In this document: in pieces, positions 50,690-59,199 of the stretch
Position numbering within the stretch: the first letter of the stretch is position 1
How the letters are laid out: every line of letters begins with the position of its first letter
Source: Calothrix sp. NIES-4105
Lineage (GTDB): Bacteria; Cyanobacteriota; Cyanobacteriia; Cyanobacteriales; Nostocaceae
Length of the DNA stretch: 64,000 nucleotides
Direction: 5' to 3'
Assembly: GCF_002368415.1 (NCBI RefSeq)
Contig: NZ_AP018290.1
Location: 7,059,717-7,123,716, forward strand
Translations under genes and position numbers: made by a program
The notes under the pieces: generated by a model
Seen by the model: only the letters and a program-made list of their open reading frames with translations
Databases searched by the model: none
Told to the model about the DNA's origin: nothing

Positions 50690-50860
50690 AAGGATGCCCA
50701 TCCCACAAGATTTTTGTTCAGAAGCCTTAAAAAGCTAATTTATCCTCTAGGAATTTCGCGCCATTTAGATTTTCCTAGAGGATATATTTTTGAAAGCTAA
50801 TTTATCCTCTAGGAATTTTATATATGAGTCTTGTGGAACAGGCATCCGAAGCTGTTATAT
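50690..50860. repeat. TATCCTCTAGGAATT repeat block downstream of the repeat protein
   Basis: AGCTAATTTATCCTCTAGGAATTT occurs directly twice (50733-50756, 50795-50818), with an inverted TTCCTAGAGGATA (50772-50784) between, able to form two alternative hairpins. GGGCAAGGATGCCCATCCCA (about 50693) and TCTTGTGGAACAGGCATCC (about 50828) belong to the CTTGTGGGAT family of 21511-21605. Confidence 0.7.
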
Positions 50861-50872
50861 CCAATTGCCAAT

Positions 50873-51847
50873 TTATTTAATCTTTAATACATCTTTCACT
50901 TTGTCAATATTCTGACGTACAGAAGTAGCGGAAATACGCAAACTATCTAACTCCACGTCAGTTAAATTCAACTCGATAACTTTCTCAATTCCCCCGCAAC
51001 CTAAACGACATGGTACACCGACAAATAAATCATTCAGCCCATATTCCCCTTGCATAAGTGCTGATACGGGTAACATTCGTGAGTGGTTACGCAGTATAGT
51101 TTCTATCATCGCACAAGTTGCCGAAGCAGGTGCAAAGAAGGCGCCGCCAGTTTGGATGGAATCAACTATTTCTGCTCCACCTCTACAAGTGCGGTTTACT
51201 AAACGCTCAATAGTTTCCGCGTTCATTAGCTCTGTAATTGGAATACCGTTAACTGTAGAGTAACGCGGCAAAGGTAACATCGAATCGCCATGACTTCCCA
51301 AAACCATCGCGCTGACATCTAGAGGTGAAATACCTAATTCCATCGCAATATAAGTTTCAAAGCGGGCTGAGTCTAATACACCAGCCATTCCCATAATTCT
51401 ATCTCTTGATAAACCAATCGCTTGCCAAACTAAATATGTCATTACGTCCAAAGGATTTGTAACAACGATAAAAATAGCTTGTGGAGAGTGAGCAATTGCG
51501 TTTGTGGCAGCTTCTATAACTATTTCGGCATTTTTTTGCAGCAAATCATCACGACTCATACCGGGTTTACGCGGAAAACCTGCTGCAATTACTACTATTT
51601 CTGAGCCAAATATATCAGCGTAATCGTTGGTACCAATAATTCTGCGGGTGTGATTTTCCAGAGCGCGCGCTTCCATCAAATCGAGCGCGATTCCTTGCGG
51701 CATTTTTGGAATAATATCAAGCAACACCACATCAGCAAGGTTTTTCTCAACGATTCTTTGAGCAAGCGTACTACCTACTCGACCAGCGCCAATAATACTA
51801 ACGCGCGGTGAATGACACAGAATCGGGAAAGAAGATTCAGACAGCAT
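50873..51847 (-). CDS. mdh: Malate dehydrogenase (LDH-like type)
   Basis: The 324-residue Rossmann dehydrogenase has the NAD-binding RVSIIGAGRVGSTLAQRIVE, the malate-specific Arg region AAGFPRKPGMSRDDLLQKNA (Arg after the FPRKPG loop), VVTNPLDVMTYLVW, MAGVLDSARFETYIAMEL (catalytic Asp/Arg) and VLGSHGDSMLPLPRYSTVNG (catalytic His). It oxidises malate to oxaloacetate with NAD. The MSRDDL loop separates MDH from lactate dehydrogenase. The family also has three cysteines near the C-terminus (VPCRLGCGG). Monocistronic. Confidence 0.93.
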   Translation of the reverse strand: MLSESSFPILCHSPRVSIIGAGRVGSTLAQRIVEKNLADVVLLDIIPKMPQGIALDLMEARALENHTRRIIGTNDYADIFGSEIVVIAAGFPRKPGMSRDDLLQKNAEIVIEAATNAIAHSPQAIFIVVTNPLDVMTYLVWQAIGLSRDRIMGMAGVLDSARFETYIAMELGISPLDVSAMVLGSHGDSMLPLPRYSTVNGIPITELMNAETIERLVNRTCRGGAEIVDSIQTGGAFFAPASATCAMIETILRNHSRMLPVSALMQGEYGLNDLFVGVPCRLGCGGIEKVIELNLTDVELDSLRISATSVRQNIDKVKDVLKIK

Positions 51848-51928
51848 AATCGAGATTCCGAGTCTTTACCTTCCCTTATCCTATATCCTTCCAGGTGTTC
51901 TTGTTAAGGGTTTTTACGTAAATAAGCC

Positions 51929-52603
51929 TTAATTTGCACCAACCAAGACTTTTTGCTCACTTGCCCGCGTTATCAATACACCGCGCATTCCAACAGCCTT
52001 GGCGCCATAATAATCATCATTTTTGCTATCACCAACGTGCCAAGCTTCCTCTGCCGGACAATTGTGCTTTGCCAATGCGACACCAAATATTTTGGCTTCA
52101 GGTTTTGCGGCACCGACCTGAGTGGAAATGGTTATCGAATCAAAATAATCTCGTAGTTCCAAAGCTTGTAGCACCGAGAAAATACGCGAGTCAAAATTAG
52201 ATATTATACCTAGCTCTATTCCTTTTTGGCGCCAACTTTTTAAAGCTGGGATAACATCAGGGTAAACAAACCAGGGTGACTCGGTACCAAAGTGGATATA
52301 CAGTTCACTAAAGAATGTATCAAAATCTGTAAATTTTTGTAAGGCGCCTGCTAAATCAAATGTTTGGCGTGCGACAGCTTGCCACCATTCAAACTCGTGC
52401 TGGGGTATATCTTGAACTTCCGCATCTGGGAATGTGGGTTCGGGTGCAGCTTTAAAGCTTTGATAGAATGCTTGATTTAAAGCGGACGGTGATACGTGGA
52501 CTCCAAACTCTCCAGCTATTTGGCTATATACTTCACCAACGCTGCCTTTGACAGAGAATAAGGTACCAACAGCATCGAGAAATAAAACTCTCGGTTTCGG
52601 CAT
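51929..52603 (-). CDS. HAD-superfamily hydrolase
   Basis: The 224-residue haloacid dehalogenase-like hydrolase has motif I RVLFLDAVGTLFSVKGSVG (D-x-V rather than D-x-D, as in dehalogenase or HDHD3-like members), motif II GIISNFDSRIFSV, motif III Lys in QVGAAKPEAKIFGVAL and motif IV WHVGDSKNDDYYGAKAVGMR. Substrate is unknown; sugar or nucleotide phosphates are common. The alpha-helical cap lies at about 16-95. It is just upstream of mdh on the same strand with an 81-base gap. Confidence 0.87.
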   Translation of the reverse strand: MPKPRVLFLDAVGTLFSVKGSVGEVYSQIAGEFGVHVSPSALNQAFYQSFKAAPEPTFPDAEVQDIPQHEFEWWQAVARQTFDLAGALQKFTDFDTFFSELYIHFGTESPWFVYPDVIPALKSWRQKGIELGIISNFDSRIFSVLQALELRDYFDSITISTQVGAAKPEAKIFGVALAKHNCPAEEAWHVGDSKNDDYYGAKAVGMRGVLITRASEQKVLVGAN

Positions 52604-52753
52604 ATAAAGTTTTTTTCTTATGGTCAGAGTAAATACTGATTATTATATTTCGGCTTGCCCAAGAAATAAACTAATTTAACTCTTAAATAAGTATTTACAC
52701 GCGAATTTAAGATAAAACCGTAGGATTATAAAGAAGATGTAAAAAACAACCAC

Positions 52754-53539
52754 TTATCTAAGGGCATTTTCTTGCAACAGCATATCAAACCAATGCTGAT
52801 CCGTGTCTGACAACGCAGGCACAGGGTCATTAGTATAATCGATAACTAAATCATAGCTCGCGCGGTCATATACATCATGTAATATAGTTTGTAAATCAAA
52901 TATAGGTTCTTCCGAAGTATCACGTAAAGGCAATAGAAAAGATGGTATTGGGTTTTGAAGATTAAAAGCGTATAAATCAGCCTTTGGACGGAAATCACTG
53001 CGACTTACTAATATACGATAATTACTTTGAATATCATTTTGAAGAATCGCCATTGGTTTACCGTTACGTAATAAATCAATTTCAACTAAGTTACTTAAAC
53101 TGCCTAGCACTCGTAATCGTTTTTTGTTATAAGCTTGGCGCCCATCCCCGGCACGTTTATTTTTAGGGGATAATACCTCAATTACTGTTACAACTTCTCT
53201 TGTTGCCACATCCCGCACTTCCAAGTAAGTTTCTTTTACTGTCTCTGGCATTGGAATAGTAACAGTAAGCGCAGTAGCAGGAGGAGAAGCAACAGCAATA
53301 TTTTCTGTTTCCTGATTATTAGCCGTTTGATGCTTTTGCACTGCTACATCAGCAACACCAACTAAAAGAGAATCTCCATCAGTTGTTTGATACACTCGCT
53401 GTTCAATCGCAACTCGATATTTAGGTCGTAATATCGGGTTTAGCTTTTGAGAAATCGACGATATTAAAAGATTATGAAATTCTGACCATAATGCTGGATT
53501 CTCCAAGTAAGGATTCATGCCAGGAAAAGGTGATGGCAT
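52754..53539 (-). CDS. DUF4058 family protein
   Basis: The 261-residue protein starts MPSPFPGMNPYLENPALWSE, the hallmark opening of DUF4058. Later segments are FHNLLISSISQKLNPILRPK, YLEVRDVATREVVTVIEVLS, PKNKRAGDGRQAYNKKRLRV and the C-terminal AL-DTDQHWFDMLLQENALR. The internal D...VIEVLSPKNK segment looks like a PD-(D/E)XK-type core (E-x-L-S-P-x-N-K), and relatives occur in many copies in cyanobacterial genomes. Function is unknown. A MITE-like element lies right upstream. Confidence 0.85.
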   Translation of the reverse strand: MPSPFPGMNPYLENPALWSEFHNLLISSISQKLNPILRPKYRVAIEQRVYQTTDGDSLLVGVADVAVQKHQTANNQETENIAVASPPATALTVTIPMPETVKETYLEVRDVATREVVTVIEVLSPKNKRAGDGRQAYNKKRLRVLGSLSNLVEIDLLRNGKPMAILQNDIQSNYRILVSRSDFRPKADLYAFNLQNPIPSFLLPLRDTSEEPIFDLQTILHDVYDRASYDLVIDYTNDPVPALSDTDQHWFDMLLQENALR

Positions 53540-53575
53540 AGTAATAGCTTTATTAAGAGGTCAATGGGGGTCTGT

Positions 53576-53752
53576 CCCCCTTGCGCGCGCCGAGCGTGTA
53601 CACACAAGTCTCTCTTTCTTCTCTTTCTTTGTGTCCTTTGTGACGAGCGTGGTTCTTTAAAGAGGTAAACCACTTTGAACACAAAGGGCACAAAGGGGGG
53701 AAAAGAAGGGGTTATTAAAGATGTGTGTACACCGTAGCCTTATCAAGGGGGG
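53576..53752. mobile_element. MITE-like element, copy 2 (diverged)
   Basis: The right end ACACCGTAGCCTTATCAAGGGGGG and the internal CACAAAGGGCACAAAGG match the reverse complement of the copy at 34755-34950. The left end is damaged: GTGTACACAC (53596-53605) is present, but the CCGTAGCCTTA block is replaced by CCGAGC, with CCCCCTT at 53576. Length about 177 bp, no ORF. Confidence 0.75.
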
Positions 53753-53761
53753 TAGGGGGGA

Positions 53762-54952
53762 TCAAGAAAGCACTTCAATAATAGGACGCGCGAGCCAATT
53801 AAAACCAACTTTCAACTGGTGGTCTAATGTAGGCATTCGATATAAATAAGCCGCGCGACGGGCAATAGTAGCAAGTGGTCCTGAGAGTTTAATACCTAAC
53901 CCTGTAAGGGTGGCATTATTAACACCCAACGTCATCATTTCACCTAATGGCTGATAACGGAAAGGCAGTAATGGACGGTTCGTTAAACTTGCCCAAATAT
54001 TCCAAGCAGTATAATCAGCTTGTTGGAGAGCTGACTGAGCAGTACCTGGTACTCTTTGTCCAAGAGCATCATGACATTCAGCTAAGTCACCTAATGCGAA
54101 AATATCAGGATAGTCAGGCGCCTGTAAAGTTGATTCAACAATAATTTGACCGCGTTGATTTTGCTTTAAAGGAAGACTACGAACTACAGGAGCAACCCTT
54201 GTACCTACTGTCCAAATTACTAAATCGACGGGGATAGTATCAACTTGATTTTTATATTCAAGGCTAATGCTATCTTGGTTAATAGACTCTACCTTGGTAT
54301 CAAGGTCAAGAAATACTCCATGTTTTTCTAAAGCTTTTTGTGCTGCTTCGCGGTTAAATTCAGGAGAAGTGCGTAAAATTTGGTCGCTAACTTCAACTAA
54401 GCGAAATCTACCTCTCGCCTGTAGTCTATCAGATAATTTACATGCTAACTCCACACCGCTATAACCGGCGCCAATAATAGCGATACGAATTTTATCTTTA
54501 TCAGATTCTTCTAAAATACGTAAACGTTCTTCAAGACGATATGCATCACTTACACTACGAAATGGATACGCATAGGAAGTTGCTCCCTGTACCATATCAA
54601 GCGGAGTTTCACCACCTAAAGCCAAAACTAAACGGTCACATTTAATTTCGGGGCCATCATGTAAGTGAACACTCTTCGAGTCAACATTAATTCCTGCTAC
54701 AGCAGCTTGGCAGAAACGTACACCTGTATTTTGCAGTAGTTCAGCAAAAGGTGGGGCAATTTCCCAAGTTTGTAACTCTCCGGTCAAAAGTTCGTACAAT
54801 AACGGAGAGAAAAGAAAACGGTCGCTTTGATCAACAAGGATAATTTCAGGCTTTTGGCTATTATCCCAAGGTAACTGGCTGAGACGTAAAGCGGTATAAA
54901 GACCGCCAAATCCTCCACCTAGTATACAAATTCGTGCAGATTGTTGAGACAT
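53762..54952 (-). CDS. ndbB: Type II NAD(P)H:quinone oxidoreductase, NdbB/NDC1-like
   Basis: The 396-residue flavoprotein has an N-terminal FAD-binding ICILGGGFGGLYTALRLSQL, the segment LVDQSDRFLFSPLLYELLTG and ELQTWEIAPPFAELL, a second dinucleotide fold IRIAIIGAGYSGVELACKLS, IWTVGTRVAPVV, and the C-terminal FAD block DIFALGDLAECHDALGQRVP. The ELLTGE-WEIAP segment is what I associate with NdbB and plant NDC1, the demethylphylloquinone reductase needed for phylloquinone synthesis. Other Ndb paralogs are possible. There is a C-terminal amphipathic segment for membrane attachment. Confidence 0.8.
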   Translation of the reverse strand: MSQQSARICILGGGFGGLYTALRLSQLPWDNSQKPEIILVDQSDRFLFSPLLYELLTGELQTWEIAPPFAELLQNTGVRFCQAAVAGINVDSKSVHLHDGPEIKCDRLVLALGGETPLDMVQGATSYAYPFRSVSDAYRLEERLRILEESDKDKIRIAIIGAGYSGVELACKLSDRLQARGRFRLVEVSDQILRTSPEFNREAAQKALEKHGVFLDLDTKVESINQDSISLEYKNQVDTIPVDLVIWTVGTRVAPVVRSLPLKQNQRGQIIVESTLQAPDYPDIFALGDLAECHDALGQRVPGTAQSALQQADYTAWNIWASLTNRPLLPFRYQPLGEMMTLGVNNATLTGLGIKLSGPLATIARRAAYLYRMPTLDHQLKVGFNWLARPIIEVLS

Positions 54953-55003
54953 TTGTTAAATGTGGTGTTAGGGGCGCGTGCGGGGTACTACTATTAAGTG
55001 TAC

Positions 55004-55567
55004 TTATTTATCCCTATCAATAGCCATCAACCAGCAATCTCGATACTCACCTTCATGTAATTCGTGTTTGGGCAGCAGTTTTACCTTAACGAACCCACAT
55101 TTAGAGTAGCAATGAATAGCGCGCGTGTTCCAGGTTTCTGGGTCTACAACAATTCTTCGCGCGCCGAGTTCATCAAATAGGTAGTTGACAACCTTTGATA
55201 TAACTTTGCTACCAATACCTTGATTCCAATACTGAGTTTCGCCAATAAACAAATCTATCGCGTACACACCGTTCGTTTCTTCCAAGTTGTAGGTTTCTCT
55301 ATCCGCTTGTGTCAGTTGATCTAAGGCACAATATTGTAAGTAGCCGATAGGCTGATTATGGTAATAAAAAAAGCAAGCGACTTCAGCCTCTTCACCACAA
55401 ACGATTGATTGATAATCTTCAATAATCCGTTCAAGTGGAAAAGAGTTATCTCGACCTTCATAAAATTCCAAAACCTTCTGATCAGTTAACCACTTTGCCA
55501 TTAACTCATAGTCATGCAAATTATCTTGCATGAGACGAATCGAAATTTCGTCAGTTTTTAGCAGCAT
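55004..55567 (-). CDS. GNAT acetyltransferase, AAC(6')-like
   Basis: The 187-residue GNAT protein has MAKWLTDQKVLEFYEGRDNS, FFYYHNQPIGYLQYCALDQL, YAIDLFIGETQYWNQGIGSK (acetyl-CoA loop, Q-x-x-G-x-G-like) and DPETWNTRAIHCYSKCGFVK. The D-P-x-x-x-N-x-R-A-I-x-C-Y-x-K-x-G-F string is shared with aminoglycoside 6'-N-acetyltransferases such as AAC(6')-Ib, but environmental relatives often act on other amines. I chose the ATG at 55567 rather than the GTG at 55579. No mobile element is adjacent. Confidence 0.8.
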   Translation of the reverse strand: MLLKTDEISIRLMQDNLHDYELMAKWLTDQKVLEFYEGRDNSFPLERIIEDYQSIVCGEEAEVACFFYYHNQPIGYLQYCALDQLTQADRETYNLEETNGVYAIDLFIGETQYWNQGIGSKVISKVVNYLFDELGARRIVVDPETWNTRAIHCYSKCGFVKVKLLPKHELHEGEYRDCWLMAIDRDK

Positions 55568-55630
55568 AATAACAATCACATCACGCTCAAAAAACTATTT
55601 TAACGAAAAAATGATTCTTCTTTTCTGCTT

Positions 55631-55793
55631 TTAATCTCTAAACTCAGCAATTACCTCAATTTTCCCAACAATATGAGTATTAAAATTCTCTAAATCCCGA
55701 CTCGGGTATCCAATACTCTTGGTGTCGCGAACCACCTACAGTTTGTACGGTGTATCTTTGTAAAAAATTACTTTTAACTCGAAAGCGCGTCAC
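55631..55793 (-). pseudogene. Frameshifted remnant of an unknown small protein gene
   Basis: From a GTG at 55793 the frame reads MTRFRVKSNFLQRYTVQTVG then GSRHQEYWIPESGFREF and stops. In another frame, overlapping the end, GYPSRDLENFNTHIVGKIEV and IAEFRD continue to a stop at 55631. The join ...HQEYWIP / RDLENFN... looks like one protein broken by a frameshift. I do not know the family's function. Confidence 0.45.
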
Positions 55794-55804
55794 ATATCCT
55801 ACAA

Positions 55805-55936
55805 TTAAGGAAGAGAGTTAAGTAGCCATCCTTTCTTAGTCAGGATGTGGGTAGCTAGAAACTTATCAATTTCAGCTATACCCCAGGCAATAGCTTCCTC
55901 CTTACTACTAGCCCAATGGTGTCCTAAGCAGGCAAG
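55805..55936 (-). pseudogene. Start-less coding remnant
   Basis: A 43-codon frame without a start codon reads LACLGHHWASSKEEAIAWGI then AEIDKFLATHILTKKGWLLN and SLP. The composition looks protein-like. It lies just upstream, on the same strand, of the frameshifted remnant at 55631-55793, so both may be relics of one deleted region. Confidence 0.35.
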
Positions 55937-56162
55937 TCAAAATTTGTCATAATATTACAGTGAACAATTCTAATTTAAGATAAACAGTATTTTAATCTAG
56001 TAGTCCATGTCAAAAGTTTTGGTGGGTTGATTAGCAACGGATACAACGGATGTAACGGATGATTTATTTGTTATAAACATAAAGCCTTCTCTGGAAAATT
56101 TATTTACAACGTGTATGACATAATTTGTTTTGCTGGTATCTTGGCGGGCACCCAATTCGGCA

Positions 56163-56290
56163 CCTGGTTAATTTTCCGCTTAGGATATATTTGTATCTGA
56201 CTTATCCTCGCTTGAATTACGCGCCTTGGTTAATTTTCCGCTTAGGATATATTTATATCTAATTTATCCTCGCTAGAATTAGGCGCCTTG
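56163..56290. repeat. Two tandem copies of a ~62-bp GGCGCCTTGGTTAATTTTCC repeat
   Basis: Unit 1 (from 56163) and unit 2 (from 56224) share CC(T)TGGTTAATTTTCCGCTTAGGATATATTT and TTATCCTCGCT-GAATTA-GCG. Each can pair AGGATA with TATCCT. A third copy, with the stem restored to TCCTAGAGGATA/TATCCTCTAGGA, is at 57319-57399, and a shorter relative is at 50733-50818. Confidence 0.8.
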
Positions 56291-56367
56291 GTTGATTCGG
56301 GTAATGAAAGTTAATCAGTAATTCCTAGTTCTTCTGAAACGATTTAAATATAGTAAGTATCGACGCT

Positions 56368-56997
56368 TTAAACAGTTGTGATTTGGGTTAGATGCTTCAA
56401 TATACGAAGTACATCATATAACTCATTTCCTGGATTACGCACTTCAAATATTTTAGAGGTTCCATATTGAATAACTTCACCCTTAACTAATTTAATAAAA
56501 ATGAAACTTCCCCCTGTAGTAATCATACCGAAGCTAGGTTGATCTGGGTAGGGATTACCTAACATATAGGCTAAAAGTTGTGCGAGTCCTTTTTCAATAG
56601 AAAACTCTGCTTGTTTAGACTCAATAATCATAGCCCATAGTTGGTCTTTTAGTACTAAAGTATCTATTTTACCCTTGATAACTATTCCTTCGTCTTCACC
56701 CGTAATGTCTATTTGTTCTTCAGCTTTGATATAAAAAGGTGTTAAAAAAAAATCTCCAATAAAAAGTATTGGGTCAACAATAGCTATTCGGACAACACTT
56801 TCTAGTAGAGGTGGATAATTTAAAAGATTAAAATAACCCGCTTTTACTTTATCTAAAAGTTGTTTATCTAAATCTGTAGTTTCTGGTAAATTGTCTTGCC
56901 ATTCGCGAAAAAATTGGTCATCTAAGACTAATTGGATACCGTAGATATTGATTAAGTAGCGTAAATCAATATCTTTAGCTTGTTTTGCTTGAGTCAT
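56368..56997 (-). CDS. PD-(D/E)XK restriction-type protein (HsdR N-terminal-like)
   Basis: The 209-residue protein carries a nuclease-like core GKIDTLVLKDQLWAMIIESK (Asp112, Glu126, Lys128: D...ExK), followed by QAEFSIEKGLAQLLAYMLG (a motif IV-like Q). This resembles the N-terminal nuclease domain of type I restriction subunit R, as seen in stand-alone cyanobacterial proteins. There is no helicase domain or methylase neighbour. The N-terminus (DIDLRYLINIYGIQLVLDDQ) is helical. It may be an orphan nuclease or defence remnant. Confidence 0.7.
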   Translation of the reverse strand: MTQAKQAKDIDLRYLINIYGIQLVLDDQFFREWQDNLPETTDLDKQLLDKVKAGYFNLLNYPPLLESVVRIAIVDPILFIGDFFLTPFYIKAEEQIDITGEDEGIVIKGKIDTLVLKDQLWAMIIESKQAEFSIEKGLAQLLAYMLGNPYPDQPSFGMITTGGSFIFIKLVKGEVIQYGTSKIFEVRNPGNELYDVLRILKHLTQITTV

Positions 56998-57459
56998 AAT
57001 TATATATTTGTTTTAAAGGTACAATTTATTATTTGTACAAAATTATTGTAATCCAAATTAATCCAAAAAATCAAAAATTAGTTTACCGCTAACTGTCTAA
57101 CTTATCCTCGCTTTAATTTTGTGTCTTAACAGAATTTTCTAGAGAACATGTTTTTGCTTGAACTACTCAATGGCAGTTAATATCGCAAAGCGCTTCCACA
57201 TAAGTAACAAACTATAAAAATGTATAAAAATTACATTAATTATACGCATTCATTTTATAAAACAGCGGTTTTTTTGCGATAAATACGTAAATTTAACTAC
57301 AATAAGTAACATTGTTGACCTTTTCCTAGAGGATATATTTGTAGCTGATTTATCCTCTAGGAATTTGGCGCCTTGGTTAATTTTCCGCTTAGGATATAAA
57401 TTATGATTTACAATCGTATGCGGGTATGAACATAAACGTAAGAAATAAAAAACAATAAA
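56998..57459. other. Intergenic region with repeat copy 3
   Basis: This 462-base AT-rich gap contains a lone AACTTATCCTCGCTTTAATTTTG piece (about 57098-57120) and a full repeat copy at 57319-57399, with TTCCTAGAGGATATATTTG and TTTATCCTCTAGGAATTTGG forming a hairpin next to GGCGCCTTGGTTAATTTTCC. No ORF. Confidence 0.6.
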
Positions 57460-59082
57460 CTACCAACTCACATAACCTTGTAATTTTTGCAACTTACTGT
57501 TACTTAATCCTTTCACCCGTTCTAAGTCTTTCAATGAAGTAAATAGCTTTTGCTGCCGCGCGTCAATAATTCGCTGTGCTGTTTTTTTACCTATACCAGG
57601 AAGTGCTTCGAGTTCGGCAAGAGTTGCTGTATTTAAGTTGACTTGTAAAGCTTTATTTTCTATTGTTGATGGTAAGTCTATTTTTGGACATTGTTTTTGC
57701 TCTTGTTTGATTTTTTGCTGAATTCGTTGTGGTAGTCCTGGTTGTGATTTTTGATATAGTCTTTCAAATTCGCGCGTGTAATGAGCAGCAATAACGGGGT
57801 TTTGAATTACTAAAAGTGTTTCGTCATTACCAGTATTAGCTGCTTCTGACCAGTTATGCGAACCTGTAATAACTGTTTGATTATCGATAACACCAAATTT
57901 ATGGTGCAGTAAGTCACCATGAGGTAGTGAGGGTATAGCAACAGTAGTGAGAGGTTGGCGCCAAGGTTTATTATCGACTTCGTATTTACATTTGTCGCTA
58001 AGTGCAAAACCCATCATGTCTAATGCTTCGCTGTAAGAACGATATGCAAAGCTTTTTTCAATTAACGCACGAATACTAACCTTTTGTTGATGGCGCCCTT
58101 CAAGAATATTAGCAAGTCGCTGGTCGGAAAAGACAAACAGCGCCATATCTACAGATTTTGTTGCTGTTGATAAAGTTGTATGAATTAAACCGTTGCTGCT
58201 ATTTATCCAGGGTTGAGTTGGGGAAGTCGGTGAAAAGTGAATTGTAACTGTACTATCACCTAATTTAATTGTTCTTGGCGCCCGTATAGGTTTTTTAAGT
58301 CCAAATTTTTTATTATTGCTCGCTCCCCACATTAGATTAAACTCTTCTGTAAATAGCGTGGCAATTTCGGGACTGTCAATTTTTAACAAGTTATTGGCAT
58401 TTCCCAAAGTATCAGGTTTTGCATAGTCACCATGAACATCTGAAAGAGTAAAGTTAGCGGATGTGACAATTACAAAGCGGTTATCGACGACAACAAATTT
58501 ATGATGCATCAAGTCACTACCCCGACTGTTATCAGATGTATCATCACGTCTTGTGACTTTTGCCTTGTCTAGAATAGCTAACGCATCACGTTGCTCAATC
58601 TCATTCGCATCTAACTTACCATCTTGATTAATATCAATAAAGCTACGGTACTCTTTATATTTTTGACTTTCCCTTGGTTTGAGCTTTTTAACTTCTTGCG
58701 GTAATAAACTACTTAAAGGACGATTGTAGGTATTTTCTATAATTAACCTTACCTTAACTCCAGCTTTATGCTTTTCGGCTATTGCTTGAGCTATCTTGGG
58801 TAAGCGTAATTCTTGAATTGCAATATCAATTTGAGACTCGGCGCCCTTTATTGTATCAACTATTTGTTTTTCTAAATCATCTCCAAGCCGCTCTTTATTT
58901 CTATAAGCTTCTTGATATTTTGAAGTTTGGGAATGGTTCAAATAAACTTGAATTAACGGGTCTTGTGGTAAAGGTAGTAAAGTTTTTTGCTCAGTCGCTT
59001 TTTGCTGGCAACCATTCTGGCAACCAGTAAGAATGAGTATTAAAGAATAAAATGTATATTTTTTAATAAAGGTGAGATTCAC
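57460..59082 (-). CDS. Phospholipase D-like lipoprotein with EF-hand insert and C-terminal HhH
   Basis: The protein has about 540 residues from a GTG at 59082 (MNLTFIKKYTFYSLILILTG), with a lipobox ending LTGC. The first PLD domain has an inserted calcium-loop motif DINQDGKLDANE (D-x-N-x-D-G-x-L-x-x-x-E) and HKD motif MHHKFVVVDNRFVIVTSANF. The second PLD domain has LHHKFGVIDNQTVITGSHNW. The C-terminus (about 475-540) is a ComEA-like helix-hairpin-helix: LQVNLNTATLAELEALPGIG, KKTAQRIIDARQQK. The most economical reading is a periplasm-facing, calcium-dependent nuclease or phosphodiesterase. An upstream TTG (59124) is the alternative start. Confidence 0.85.
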   Translation of the reverse strand: MNLTFIKKYTFYSLILILTGCQNGCQQKATEQKTLLPLPQDPLIQVYLNHSQTSKYQEAYRNKERLGDDLEKQIVDTIKGAESQIDIAIQELRLPKIAQAIAEKHKAGVKVRLIIENTYNRPLSSLLPQEVKKLKPRESQKYKEYRSFIDINQDGKLDANEIEQRDALAILDKAKVTRRDDTSDNSRGSDLMHHKFVVVDNRFVIVTSANFTLSDVHGDYAKPDTLGNANNLLKIDSPEIATLFTEEFNLMWGASNNKKFGLKKPIRAPRTIKLGDSTVTIHFSPTSPTQPWINSSNGLIHTTLSTATKSVDMALFVFSDQRLANILEGRHQQKVSIRALIEKSFAYRSYSEALDMMGFALSDKCKYEVDNKPWRQPLTTVAIPSLPHGDLLHHKFGVIDNQTVITGSHNWSEAANTGNDETLLVIQNPVIAAHYTREFERLYQKSQPGLPQRIQQKIKQEQKQCPKIDLPSTIENKALQVNLNTATLAELEALPGIGKKTAQRIIDARQQKLFTSLKDLERVKGLSNSKLQKLQGYVSW

Positions 59083-59146
59083 AGTTACTTGATGCAAATG
59101 GGTGAACAAAGTTATATTTCCCAAAATTACGTATCAAGTAACATAC

Positions 59147-59179
59147 AGATTCCCGACTTCTTAAAGAGGTCGGGAATCT
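59147..59179. repeat. AGATTCCCGACTTCTT hairpin repeat
   Basis: AGATTCCCGACTTCTT and AAGAGGTCGGGAATCT pair with a single mismatch and a one-base loop. It lies between ctaB and the PLD gene (both minus strand). No T-run follows on either strand, so it fits a dispersed palindrome better than an intrinsic terminator. Confidence 0.6.
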
Positions 59180-59199
59180 AAAAACCAGCTAGTCAAGTT

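Noticed and set aside
50115-50701. Three further long open frames, two on the minus strand and one in another plus frame, across the 78-bp repeats
   Set aside because: They exist only because the 78-bp unit is a multiple of three and lacks stops in those frames. They have odd His/Leu or Met/Thr-rich compositions and no ribosome binding site, while the frame at 50117 has one.
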